From positions 1 to 12,404 of the forward strand of contig PJAB01001755.1 in NCBI GenBank assembly GCA_002887195.1: a DNA stretch of 12,404 nt, written 5' to 3'. Every line of letters starts with the position of its first letter. Positions within the stretch are counted from its first letter, which is position 1. The notes beneath the pieces are model-generated. The model saw only the letters and a program-made list of their open reading frames with translations, did no database searches and was not told the origin of the DNA. The position numbers were made by a program, and so were the translations under genes. The stretch is from Chrysochromulina parva (lineage: Eukaryota; Haptophyta; Prymnesiales; Chrysochromulinaceae). Shown one piece after another: positions 1 through 8,615 of the stretch.

Positions 1-26
1 CTGTGGGGAATTCCCTGTGGGGAATT
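1..26. repeat. 14-bp tandem repeat at window edge
   Basis: The 12-mer CTGTGGGGAATT occurs at 1-12 and again at 15-26, separated by CC, so the period is 14 bp. Because the first copy begins at base 1, the window may start inside a longer array. Nothing else identifies it. Confidence 0.6.
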
Positions 27-395
27 AGTGGGTACGTGGTTGGTTGGTTTTGTTGTTGAGTGGAGCCATGGTGTCTCTTGCTCTCTTTCTCGCCGCGTTT
101 GGCCCTTCGTCCACGCGATAGTCCTATTCCACCTCTTCACCTCGATCTGGCCCCCGGGTGGGGGGGCGTCGCGCCGTAGGGCGACGGCGTCGTGGTGGTC
201 CTCGTCGTGACCGACCCCTGAAAGGGAGCCTGGCTCCACCGTTGTCCATTCTTTCCCCACCCTCCCCCGCCCCGGGGGCCTTGGCACTCATTCTCGACTA
301 TACAATTGCCACTACAACTGCACAGTTAATGTGGACGATCGGCAAGCAGGCAGGCCTAAGGCAGGCCTGCGGCGAGATAATCCGCTCGTATAGGG
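27..395. other. Intergenic, no gene seen
   Basis: G/T-rich then C-rich low-complexity sequence, with runs such as the G7 tract near 161. Open frames here are short, unsupported on either strand and biased in composition. I see no conserved protein motif or RNA gene. Confidence 0.5.
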
Positions 396-684
396 GGGTT
401 CCAAACGAACCGCCCTCTGCCAAGGGGGGGGTTCTAGCCGCCCGAAGGTCGCCCGCCTCGTTAGGTACGCGTTTCACGCGGCCCAAAGACGGGATTTTCC
501 GAAATTCCGATGGTCCGGTGAGACAAAGAAAACTTTTCTATCCGATAGGTCTCACTGTTCGCGGGTGCCAAACGAAACGCCCTCACTGCCAAGGGGGGGT
601 TCTAGCCGCCCGATGGTCGCCCGCCTCTTACGCCTCGTTAGGTACGGTCCGGTGAGACAAAAGAAAACTTTTCTAGGTATAGGT
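396..684. repeat. Two-copy imperfect direct repeat with internal hairpins
   Basis: Unit 1 (about 396-550) and unit 2 (about 563-684) share the same ordered blocks: CCAAACGAA, then TGCCAAGGGGGGG(G)TTCTAGCC, CCCGCCTC, CGTTAGGTAC, and GGTCCGGTGAGACAAA followed by GAAAACTTTTCTA and ATAGGT. Unit 1 has about 45 extra bases between the TTAGGTAC block and the GGTCCGGTGAG block. AGAAAA/TTTTCT forms a small palindrome in both units. In unit 1 GTGAGAC (518-524) pairs with GTCTCAC (549-555). Open frames across this region follow the repeat and are unlikely to be genes. It may be a dispersed non-coding repeat or a transposon relic. Confidence 0.7.
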
Positions 685-1180
685 TGCTGATCGCGCCCGC
701 GGGCGCACTACCTACGGTCTGCCGCCTTGCGCGCTGTTCAACTTTTAACTTCAAATAACTTGCGCTCGCCTCATGTGACACGCGAATGTCCCGGGCGCGG
801 GCGGTACGCGGGCGGGGGACACCCTGTGCACATCCACATGGTTGTTTATTGATGAATTTCGCGGAATCCTGATTGACACCCCGAATCCATCGATTAAGTA
901 ACTGACACCCTGCAACCGATATCCGCGCAGGAACTTACTAACCGTCACCTAATGTTTTGACGCGTGTGAGCAGCTGTGCACCTGTGCTGCAGCTTTGCTG
1001 CAGCTGCCGCCCCCTCTGAGGCTCCATGTTCTCTGATGCCTAGTCCGCTCGCACTCATTAGGGTAATTTTGGAACTCAGCCCTACATAAATCAGTACTAA
1101 GGGACTTGAGTATTATTGCTCGACCCCCCAATATAACCATGCTTGGCATGGCATAGGTCGCCGTGTTGTGCTCTATACCT
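685..1180. other. Intergenic, no gene seen
   Basis: No conserved coding motif on either strand. It includes a purine/pyrimidine-mixed stretch with repeated GCTGCAGC-like words near 985-1010. All open frames are 66 codons or fewer and carry no recognisable domain. Confidence 0.5.
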
Positions 1181-1300
1181 AGAACCTACCCCTGGGGATG
1201 TCCAAGTTGGCAATTATACCTCCTCATCTCCCCAGGGTAGGTGTTCTACAACCTCCCGAACTTCCGCCTACGGAAAAGGGGGGTTCGATGTGTCGGGAGG
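1181..1300. repeat. Nested inverted repeats
   Basis: Three hairpins can be drawn. CTACCCCTGGGG (1186-1197) pairs with CCCCAGGGTAG (1230-1240) with one bulged base, flanked by AGAAC and GTTCT. CCTCCCGA (1252-1259) pairs with TCGGGAGG (1293-1300). Inside the latter, TTCCG (1262-1266) pairs with CGGAA (1271-1275) over a CCTA loop. The inner part also resembles the G-rich core of the 396-684 repeat. Function unknown. Confidence 0.6.
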
Positions 1301-1940
1301 GGGGGGGTAAGGTGTCACCGGGTGTCATCAGTCTGATGAACCCCGGGCCATATAGGCCGTTATACTTGTGGGGGGACTTCATGTACTATACGGGAAGGGC
1401 CTATGTGCTCTTCTTCTACGTTGTGCAACGCCCTGTGCCAGTCTGCAATCTCGTCCGGGTAAAAGATGAAGTATAGTTCATGAGCATGCGACGGTTCACA
1501 AACCAGCCCAAAACCCTAATTTCGCCTAAAAAAGCAAGCGCGGGAAGTGCCCCCTGAGACTCGAACCAGCTTATTTTCACACTGTCGGCCGCGCCCAACT
1601 CCAAGGTTAACTCCAAGGCCAGCAGCCTCTCCTAGAGCTGCCGATTCTCGGTCTCGACCCCCACAAAACATATCAACCGAGCCACAGTTTTGGTGGACGA
1701 GCGGAGGTATGCAGTTCGGGACCACTCATATAGAGTCGCTTTGGACCGGGCCCCTACCCCCCCCCCTAGCTGCACCGGTGTTCCCGCCCGCCACACCCGA
1801 ACGGCTCTTATGTGTTCGAATCACGCTCCTCTCTGTGGTCGCCTCTGATCGCTCGTGTGAGACTTATCGGATACCTGGTACTTACGGTGTGCTGCCGAAC
1901 ATAAGAAGATCTCATTACTCGCATGATAAACATGTACAAA
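1301..1940. other. Intergenic, no gene seen
   Basis: The longest open frame here (1547-1951, + strand) is low-complexity, Pro/Arg/Ser-rich at its start, and has no recognisable domain, so I do not call it. A minus-strand GGTTCGAGTC word around 1555-1565, upstream of a T6 run, looks like a Pol III B box, but no tRNA folds around it. Confidence 0.45.
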
Positions 1941-1941
1941 G

Positions 1942-1973
1942 GGTATTATAAAGGTATAATGGTATTATAAAGG
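1942..1973. repeat. 13-bp direct repeat, TATA-like
   Basis: GGTATTATAAAGG occurs at 1942-1954 and again at 1961-1973, separated by TATAAT. It is AT-rich in an otherwise GC-rich region. It could be promoter-like, but no gene lies directly downstream. Confidence 0.5.
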
Positions 1974-2087
1974 ACCATTTCAGGATCAGTCCGAAAAATG
2001 TTATTGCTACGGATATGCTGCGAGAGAGTTTCCAAAAAGAGATTGACATTGCGCTGCTACCTGCGGCCAAAGCATGCCTATAGCTCC

Positions 2088-2357
2088 GTCTAGCACGGCC
2101 ACTTTGTCTATGCAGTGCTGCTCGGCACTACACAGATCGACGTGTAATCGACGTGAGGCTCGCAAGATCAAGCAGGACAGCATGTGGTTGTGATCCGACC
2201 TGCAACCCATCTGTATCCTCGACGACGCAATGCAAGTGCATATCGATGGCGCCGCTTCCTGCGACCGCTGCTACACGCCTGGATGCGTCTAGCACGAGCG
2301 ATGCGTCTGTATACACAGCTGCTCAGCGTCACATACCGACGTGAGACACGCAAGATC
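2088..2357. repeat. Degenerate direct repeat of about 200-bp period
   Basis: Matching blocks recur in order: GTCTAGCACG at 2088 and 2287, GCTGCTC at 2117 and 2318, and a 21-nt block at 2149-2169 and 2337-2357 with two mismatches (CGACGTGAG…CGCAAGATC). Spacing is 188-201 bp. A 15-bp segment inside (2221-2235) is repeated in inverted orientation at 3122-3136. This suggests an old local duplication and inversion, probably of decayed sequence. Confidence 0.6.
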
Positions 2358-4510
2358 CACGGGTTTTTAATAAGAGCCAGCATATATGAGCACGGTTGAC
2401 GCGACCTTGAACTCAACGTCACAGGGCTGCAGTATACTGTGCGCGGAGAAGGCTCGTACATTGAAAGAGCTTTCGGAGGAGCTTTGGGTAGAGGACTTCG
2501 CAGGGACTGCTGGCAGCTCACCGTCCGCCCGAAGAGGTCAGATCATGTGATGTGTATAGTGATGAGCTTCGAGCTCGGTTCGCTTATAAGATTCGCTGAA
2601 GCTGGAATAAAGTATAGGAAAAAAGCCCCACAGAACAAGGACGGAGAGGAGCCCAGCACGAAACCCGCTGTGGTTCTGCAAAACTGGCGATAATAACTGG
2701 AGTGAGACGCCTACCTTGTGCCCACAAGCGTTCGGTGTGGAATATACTACGTCCTATCCGAAAGCTTTGCGATGGTCGACAGGTCGACACAGGTGGACGA
2801 TCACTTGCTTACCGACAGCAGACAGCAATCAAGCACACCTGCCATACGCTTCAAAGCGGACTTCATGAGGCGGCTGCGGCGTCTGAAGGATGAATACCCT
2901 TCCGAAGGATGAGTACTTCCCTATACAGAGTTTGGCGGTGGTCACGCACCGAAAGCACACAGACTTTGATCACGAGAGGGCTGATCCACCTGCACCTATA
3001 ACGACACCTGATTCCCCTTCGACTCTGTGGCGGAGGGTTTGAGCGCACGCAGGGCTCGGGCTCCGCGCGACATGGGGTACTTGAGGTAGCGGCACCAGCG
3101 ATCTGCACACTTGCATTGCTATTGCATTGCGTCGTCGACGATGCTATACGACGAAGCACTTGTCATGTTGCCGCGCGCTTCGCATATTTACGCTTCGCAA
3201 AAGGTGCCAGCTCTCGGAAGTACGTCCCGCGCCCTTGGTCCCGCAGGGGTGTACGCGTGTACCTTCAGACTATAAAGAGCCACCGGGCTGCAGACCTCTT
3301 GCCAGACTAGCAGCTGCCGCAGTGGCGGCATCAGGCCACACAGGAGCTGGGTGGATCGTCCTTGAATGGAACCACACAGGCCCCGCAAAAGAGAGGCCGC
3401 GGGAACCATTCTCGCATTTGTACGGGTGATTCCGTTGTACGTCACAGGCCATGTCTACTCTGGTCTCCGCGTGTGTAAGGGCCCCGATGAGTAGACACCA
3501 CTAGTCAGTGTTAGTACGACGGCCTGTAGGCGGCTTGACGCGAAGCGGCGGCATCGGCGTCTCGCGCGCTTCGTGACTTACGTGTATATAGAGAGTCGTG
3601 GGGCGGGGGATATTACGTGTATGCATGTAGGTCTGGCTTCGTAACGCGCATATAACGCGCAGCTACGGGAAGCGGAAGGTAGCCTGAAGCCTCTGGCGGT
3701 GTCTCCAACTCTCTCACGGCTCACGCCTGTGGTCTGAGCGTCATTTAGCTCTTTGCACTTTGTGGACCACCGCACCATGTGTGATGTTGCCCCGCCCGCG
3801 CGCCCCGGCGCCGCGGGCACGACGCACGCGTATCCGCGCATCGCCTCTCACAGCTGGTGTCCACTGTGCGTCGTGCGCCACGGACACAGACACCACTCCT
3901 GTGCCCACATGACAAGTCGTCGAGGCGTACTGTGTGTGGCATGGCGCGTGAGAAGTCATTTGTGTGCGCGGCTTCCCAAAGGCGACGTTGAGAAAACGCT
4001 CCTCGGCCAGAGCAGGATGGGGTGGCGGCGCGCAGGGCGCCTTGCTCACAGCAAGATCGCACTCGTCTGTTTTGGTGAGCAGGTGTGGTGTAGGTGTGGT
4101 GGACCATGCTCTATAGAACGAGACTCTGTGTGAGCAGCGTGCAGCGCAAGCCGAACGGCTCGAGATAGCTTCGAGGAGTTCGAAGTTGAGCTCCGCGCCG
4201 CCCTATTATGTACCTTATCACTACATCACTTACTTGTCAAGACAGATGTCAAGTGTCGGCACACTCATCAAATTATGCACCGCACAACTCGACAGCAGTT
4301 GCCACCACAAAATTGAGTTGCCCGCAGCTCACCATCAGAAGTCACCCACATTTGCTGCGCACTTCAGACCGAGACGGGCACATTAGGGCATATGTGCCCG
4401 GCGCGGCGCACGCACCGGCTCACAATCACGCTCCGCACTCTTCAGTAGTAGCTATAGGTCGCGAGCGCTGTCCCTGCACCAAACCGGACGATCTGAGGCC
4501 AGGAGCCGCT
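2358..4510. other. Long region without a supportable gene
   Basis: Open frames are short, overlap on both strands and show no conserved domain. The + strand frame ending at 2693 and those at 3745-4133 have no recognisable motif and biased composition. Seen here are the inverted copy at 3122-3136, a 9-bp inverted repeat TGTCTACTC/GAGTAGACA around 3454-3498, and repeated TTACGTGTAT words near 3580-3620. It is most likely intergenic or decayed coding sequence; minus-strand traces around 2010-2120 faintly recall leucine-rich repeats. Confidence 0.45.
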
Positions 4511-4514
4511 GTGC

Positions 4515-4935
4515 GTCGCTCAATACGCGCAGCTCAGGGCAGCCCATAACAGCGTTGCCGAGCCCTTCATGCGTGATCGGGCAGGAGCTCGAGTCCAACT
4601 CTGCCATCAAAATGTCGAGCTTGATCAAAGCCGGGCAGTGAGCGGGTAGCAGCGCAAGCACATCCGATAGGCCTGGCACGCGCGATATAGCCCGAGCACG
4701 CGCAGCGGGCAGCACGTGCTAGCCACAGTGCCGAGTTGCTGCCCCGAGTGTCACCGATGAATAGCTCTGTCAGTTCACGGCAGTTCTGGCCGAGCAGGTG
4801 GAGCGACTCATCTGTGACTGGTTGTCGATCGAGGCGATCTCGAGATCGAGCGAGAACGCCTCGATGCACGTGCATGCCAAGAGCAAAGCTGAGATGCCCG
4901 TGTCGCTGAGCTCTGTGTCGCAACCTCTGGTGGCG
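4515..4935 (-). pseudogene. Decayed leucine-rich-repeat gene fragment (AMN1-like repeats)
   Basis: Read on the minus strand, consecutive units of about 25 residues match the cysteine-type leucine-rich repeat seen in AMN1/F-box proteins (pattern tDegl..L...CP.L..L.l). They are ELSDTGISALLLACTCIEAF (about 4912-4853), then VTDESLHLLGQNCRELTEL (about 4820-4764), CCPLRVLGL (about 4710-4684), GLSDVLALLPAHCPALIKLD (about 4672-4613) and ITHEGLGNAVMGCPELRVLS (about 4579-4520). The first is in one frame, the second in another, the third in the third frame, and the last two back in the first. The units abut with no room for introns, so frameshifts rather than splicing explain this. Such proteins normally mediate protein-protein contacts. 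The repeat type is known; decay is inferred. Both ends are undefined. Confidence 0.6.
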
Positions 4936-5112
4936 ATGACCACACCACAAACACGTACCAAGACGCAACTCACGATTTTCAGCAATGCGCCATCGTCATT
5001 CGAAAAGTCGCGGGACTCCCTTTTCTGGAGTTCAATTTCGGTTTGCGACCAAGTGCGGAAAAGTTTCGCCGGGGGGTTCTGTGAGTGTACACATGGCCGG
5101 GAACCCGTACGT

Positions 5113-5400
5113 GTGTGTCCCGGCTCCCCCCGGTGTCTTTTTACCACCGGTACCCGGTACCGGTCGTGCGTCCCGGGGTTTGGGTGTGGACTGGCGCGGT
5201 TTGGGTGTGGTCTGGCGCGCGAGTCGGTGGGTGGGTTGGTTTTGAGGGGGTTCGGTTTGTGCGGTTTTGCGGTTCGTGTGTCTGTCCCGTGTGTGTCCCG
5301 GCTCCCCCCGGTGTCTTTTTACCGGTACCGGTAACGTGTGTGTCCCGGCTCCACCCGGTGTCTTTTTACCGGGTCCCGGCTCCCCCCGGTGTCTTTTTAC
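5113..5400. repeat. Cluster of a 33-bp repeat (four copies)
   Basis: A unit beginning GTGTGTCCCGGCTCC and ending GGTGTCTTTTTACC occurs at 5113-5145, 5291-5323 and 5338-5370, with a 5'-truncated copy at 5374-5400. All are in the same orientation, and copies differ by at most one base over the shared part. Flanks carry ACCGGTACCGGTA palindromes. A fifth, diverged copy lies at 8352-8379. Read on the minus strand it gives a spurious peptide frame, such as KRHRGEPGHTR. It lies about 150-440 bp before the first gene's ATG, so it could be promoter-associated or simply a dispersed repeat family. Confidence 0.8.
5177..5218. repeat. 21-bp tandem duplication
   Basis: GGTTTGGGTGTGG-A/T-CTGGCGC occurs twice head to tail (5177-5197 and 5198-5218) with a single mismatch. 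It sits inside the 33-bp repeat cluster, between its first and second copies. Confidence 0.75.
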
Positions 5401-5464
5401 GGTATTGGGTGTCGGGCTCCCGGCGGGAAACCGCGTCGCGTGTGCCTTTTCGTCTCGCGCTACC

Positions 5465-5529
5465 CTGCATTTCACTCTGCCGACCGCGCGCGACTCTTAC
5501 ATCTATCCGTGCTGCACTTCACTCTGCCG
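5465..5529 (+). promoter_or_regulatory. Duplicated 18-bp motif just before gene 1
   Basis: CTGCAYTTCACTCTGCCG is present at 5465-5482 and 5512-5529, one mismatch apart, and ends 25 bp before the ATG at 5555. The position suggests a core-promoter, initiator or 5' UTR element. That role is inferred from location only. Confidence 0.35.
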
Positions 5530-5554
5530 CAAATCGATCACCCCCAAATCAACC

Positions 5555-6884
5555 ATGGCACAGTACTACGAGCGCACCATTTCCAAGGAGGCTGACGAGA
5601 ACCGTCGCGTCGGGGCCGGCATGCTGCAACTCGAGCGCTCATCTGTCGTGATGGGCTTTGCGGCTGGTGTGATGGTGACGATGGCTTTCTCCGCGGCTTG
5701 GCCCGCAGCCACAGTTGGAACATACTCCCGAATGGAGCATCTCCCTAGGCCCGCAGCCACCGTCGCGTCTGCACTCTCGCAGGACCGCCGGCCGCAGCAA
5801 AACGAGCACATGCGCATGTATCTCACGCCATGCCTGGCCAATGTCGAGGACGTTTCGACGAAGGGAGCTCTCACTTCGAATAATGTGGGCCATCCGATGA
5901 AGAGGTCAGACAAGTGTAATTACCATTCATGTGAGGATGCGTGAATACGAGCGACCGAACGCGCACGCGCCCTATACATGTGCTGTGCCCTATGCCATAC
6001 GCGGCTTCCTGACATCCTGACGCGCTCGAAATGCGGTGGGGCTTTTGCTTGCAGACCACTTCCCCTATCACCGCTACATCTCGCCTCTCGCCGAGGAATT
6101 CTTATCCGGCGCTCGGGAAAAAGTCAAGGTGCTTGAAATCGGACTCGGATGCGGGATGGTCAATACCGGGGCGGGCGTGCGCATGTGGAATGAAATCTTC
6201 AAGAACTCGCAGGGGCGTAAACTCGATCTGCACGTGATGGAATACGATGCCGAGTGCGCGCACCTCTGGGAGCGAGAGTGGGTCAAACGATTCCACCACA
6301 TCAACTTGCGTATCTTCACGGGAGACCAGAGTAACGAGGCCGCATTGAGGGAGATACTCACTGAGGGCCGCGGCGAGTATGACGCAATCGTTGAGGATGG
6401 TGGCCATACGATGCTTCAGCAGCAAGTTTCATTGCGCGTGCTCTTCCCAGCTCTCAAGCCGGGCGGCTTCTGTAAGCGGCATTGGCGAGTACATGATTGT
6501 GTCTGCCCGCTTTCCCCTGCTTTTCAGCCTTCGGTGTGTGTCATTTTCACCCCTTGATTGCCTGCCTGTGTGCGCTGATGAGCAGATACTGTCGAGGACC
6601 TTGAGACAAGCTACTATCCGGTGTATGGCGGCAAGGACCCCAGAACTGGTGTGCGCCAGGGCGGCAAGGCCGCCGAGACACCTTTTGTGATGACCGAGGC
6701 CCTGGGTGCTATGGTTGCCTGGATGGCGGGCGACCGCACAGCGGCCTCGGCCGTGGTCAAGCTCGGATTCGAGCCGATGATGCCCTTGGTCGAGCACATC
6801 GATTGCTACCCCGAGATCTGCGTCCTCCAGAAGTACGGTCGGATGGGTAGTGTGAACTCATCGCACGCATCCAGCACGCATTGA
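5555..6884 (+). CDS. Membrane-anchored class I SAM-dependent sugar O-methyltransferase-like protein (3 exons)
   Basis: Exons are 5555-5930, 6055-6471 and 6586-6884, giving 363 residues. The start has a strong Kozak context (AACCATGG). One membrane segment (about residues 30-49) after a short charged N-terminus suggests a type II protein with its catalytic domain in the Golgi lumen. The catalytic part begins near residue 118 with SDKCNYHSYHFPYHRY, matching the 'TDK…H.Y…Y' start of MycE/macrocin-type O-methyltransferases. SAM motif I is LEIGLGCGM (152-160). YDAIVEDGGH (234-243) corresponds to the family's DDGSH metal/base motif, with E replacing the first D. LKPGGFYTVEDLETSYYP (259-276) is the family signature and is restored exactly by splicing. 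The C-terminus (HIDCYPEICVLQK) matches the usual final strand. From the family I infer methylation of a hydroxyl on a sugar; the true substrate is unknown. The last dozen residues are probably a non-conserved tail. Confidence 0.85.
5931..6054 (+). other. Intron 1 of the methyltransferase gene
   Basis: 124 nt, donor GTGAGG and acceptor TTTTGCTTGCAG. In-frame stops occur inside (TGA shortly after the donor). Phase 1: the last exon base T joins AC to make Tyr126, restoring the conserved H-Y-x3-Y spacing. Confidence 0.8.
6472..6585 (+). other. Intron 2 of the methyltransferase gene
   Basis: 114 nt, donor GTAAGC and acceptor GATGAGCAG. Phase 1: T joins AT to make Tyr265 and reconstitutes the GGFYTVEDLETSYYP signature. 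This intron cuts through the most conserved motif, so the boundaries are well constrained. Confidence 0.88.
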
Positions 6885-6953
6885 CAAGGTCAGCATGGGC
6901 TCCTCGAACACGTGTCGTGCCGCACTTCATCGCATCATCGGACAGTCAACCAG

Positions 6954-7018
6954 CCCTGTTCTCGTGTGGTAGCCTGGTGTTGTGAGGGACTGTGAGGGAC
7001 CTCTCCCTCAGAACAGGG
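6954..7018 (+). other. Stem structure downstream of gene 1
   Basis: CCCTGTTCT (6954-6962) is perfectly complementary to AGAACAGGG (7010-7018). Directly inside the right arm, GAGGGA (6994-6999) pairs with TCCCTC (7004-7009), and TGTGAGGGAC is duplicated at 6981-7000. Lying 70-134 nt after the stop, it may be part of the 3' UTR. A role is inferred from position only. Confidence 0.4.
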
Positions 7019-7162
7019 GGGTCTCTGCGATGGAAAAGTTGGAAGCGTGTGAGAGCGCCTCGAGGGGGCTCGAAGCCGAGCGGAGCGGGAAGGGGATGGG
7101 GGTACAGCCCGCGTGTGCGTCGTCCGGTCCCGCGTGCCGGACGGCGACGTGCGCTGCCGCGT

Positions 7163-7196
7163 GTGTGAATCTATAGAGTCGTGTGAATCTATAGAG
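7163..7196. repeat. 18-bp tandem repeat
   Basis: GTGTGAATCTATAGAG occurs at 7163-7178 and at 7181-7196, separated by TC. The two copies are perfect. Function unknown. Confidence 0.7.
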
Positions 7197-8351
7197 CTGT
7201 TCGAACCACTGATACTCTCCAATCTGACATCGTGGAGCCGAGGTTCCGGGATCATGGGGGCTGGCTCTCGCGGAGCCGCGCCGGCTCCGCACACGAGTCA
7301 CGAGACAGCAGACACGACCGCCGCGTCGCGAACGGGAAGACACCTTCGAGATGCTTCGGTGCGGTGCGGCGTGCGGGGCGGGCGGCGAAGCGGACGCAGC
7401 CCCCCCCCGCGCGCCACGCCACGATCGGAGAAAAAATTGGAAATTTGCTGCGAGTGATTATAAACTCAGCAACATCCTTTATATATTATAACTCGACTTC
7501 AGTCCCTGCTCCTAGCATTCAAGAGCGACAGTGCAAGAGTGATGCACATACTACCGTACTCATCATCATTTGAGACGCTTTGTACTCGTCATGAGACCCG
7601 ACCCCTTACATGTTACTTACATGTATGGGTTATGGGAGCAGGGAGGTGGCCCTGAGAGCCGAGACGCGCCCGAGACGGCCGCGCCCACCCCCTGAGCGCT
7701 ACCTGAGCGCTGAGGCCTTGTACTTGACCCCCCTGTGTGTACCCTGTGTGGGGGAGGGCGGTGTGACGAGATCAGTGTCCCCCGCCATCAACCCATCATC
7801 CCCTCTGTTGACTGGCCCCTTATGGGTGACCGGCCGTGTCCTAGCCGTGTCCACCCCCTAGCCCGCCCTCTGGGTTCGACCAAATCCCATAGCGCCATTT
7901 TTTAGCTGGGCGGTCGAAGCGCGGTGACGACCATTTGTCTCTCTATGGGCGCCCGGCCATTGGGCGCGGCACCTGTCTGGCCATGGCTGTGGTCGCCCCC
8001 TTCTGGTCTTTCTATGATTTACATGATTCTAAACATCTGTAAACTATGGATCTATGTATCTTCTGAGTTCTATAGAGTTTATAAGAGTTTAATATTTCTG
8101 AGAAATCTGAGTGCTCGGCGCGCGGGGTACTTGGCACCGGGTCGTGACGTGGCAGCGGGGTGCATGTGTTGTGCATGTGGCGCTGTAGTGGCCGTACTAT
8201 AGTCAAGTGGCCGTAGTGTGCGTTCGTGTCTTCGTGAGCTGGTACAGTGAGGAGCAAATATGTTCGGAGTTCGTCGAGTCGGCTTTATTGTTCGCAGATA
8301 GTGAGGTTCGCGCTGCGTGATCCGTGTGAGTCCCCGCGTGCGTGCTCCCGT

Positions 8352-8379
8352 GTGTGTCCAGGCTCCCCCCGGTGTTTTT
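8352..8379. repeat. Distant copy of the 33-bp repeat
   Basis: GTGTGTCC-A-GGCTCC followed by the C-run and GGTGTTTTT matches the cluster at 5113-5400 in the same orientation, with one substitution and a shortened 3' end. It lies about 240 bp upstream of the second gene's chosen start, much like the cluster before the first gene. Confidence 0.75.
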
Positions 8380-8615
8380 GAAAAGGTACCACTGGTAGCT
8401 GCGTAGCTCCAGGTTCTAGAAGTAGGAAATGGTAGGAATAAATCGATGGCTGGCTTCCCGCTTGCTGCATGTTGCTGGCTTCGCCCAAGGCTTCGTCGCG
8501 GCCGTTGAGCTCACCGGCCCGCCTGGGTCCGCCTGGTGATCTCACGCTCGGCGTGGGAGCCCCCATTCACAATGAGAAAAGAGGGGCTGTGTTTTTCCGG
8601 GCCATTGCGTGGGCG

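Larger units (their letters stand above)
6885..8351. other. Intergenic region between genes 1 and 2
   Basis: No supportable gene. It holds a 10-bp tandem repeat (6981-7000) inside a stem structure, an 18-bp tandem repeat at 7163-7196, a GC-rich stretch (7040-7430), and two AT-rich islands at about 7435-7570 and 8010-8110. The open frames on both strands are short or compositionally biased. Part of it will be the 3' UTR of gene 1 and the promoter of gene 2, but no clear signal marks either. Confidence 0.5.

Noticed and set aside
1336..1376. Hammerhead ribozyme, because of CAGTCTGATGAAC next to a GGCC…GGCC hairpin
   Set aside because: The second core element (GAAA after stem II) is missing; GTTA stands in its place, so the catalytic core cannot form.
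1545..1620. Possible tRNA on the minus strand (GGTTCGAGTC word, then GGGGGCA and a T6 run)
   Set aside because: Only two of five T-stem pairs form and no TGCCCCC acceptor partner exists upstream. At most it is a stray Pol III B-box-like word.
1547..1951. 134-codon + strand open frame
   Set aside because: Low-complexity Pro/Arg/Ser start, no domain, and ends in the AT-rich repeat at 1942-1973.
3741..4133. Overlapping open frames of over 100 codons on both strands
   Set aside because: Both strands are open through GC-rich, CpG-rich sequence, and neither has a conserved motif or convincing start. Chance openness is the simplest explanation.
5113..5400. CRISPR-like array
   Set aside because: Spacing is irregular (178, 47 and 36 bp between copy starts), intervening sequences are partly repetitive, and the setting is a eukaryotic genome with introns.
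5032..5475. Minus-strand open frame with repeated KRHRGEPGHTR-type peptides
   Set aside because: The peptides simply translate the 33-bp DNA repeat in successive frames. There is no domain, and the frame ends inside the promoter region of a real gene.
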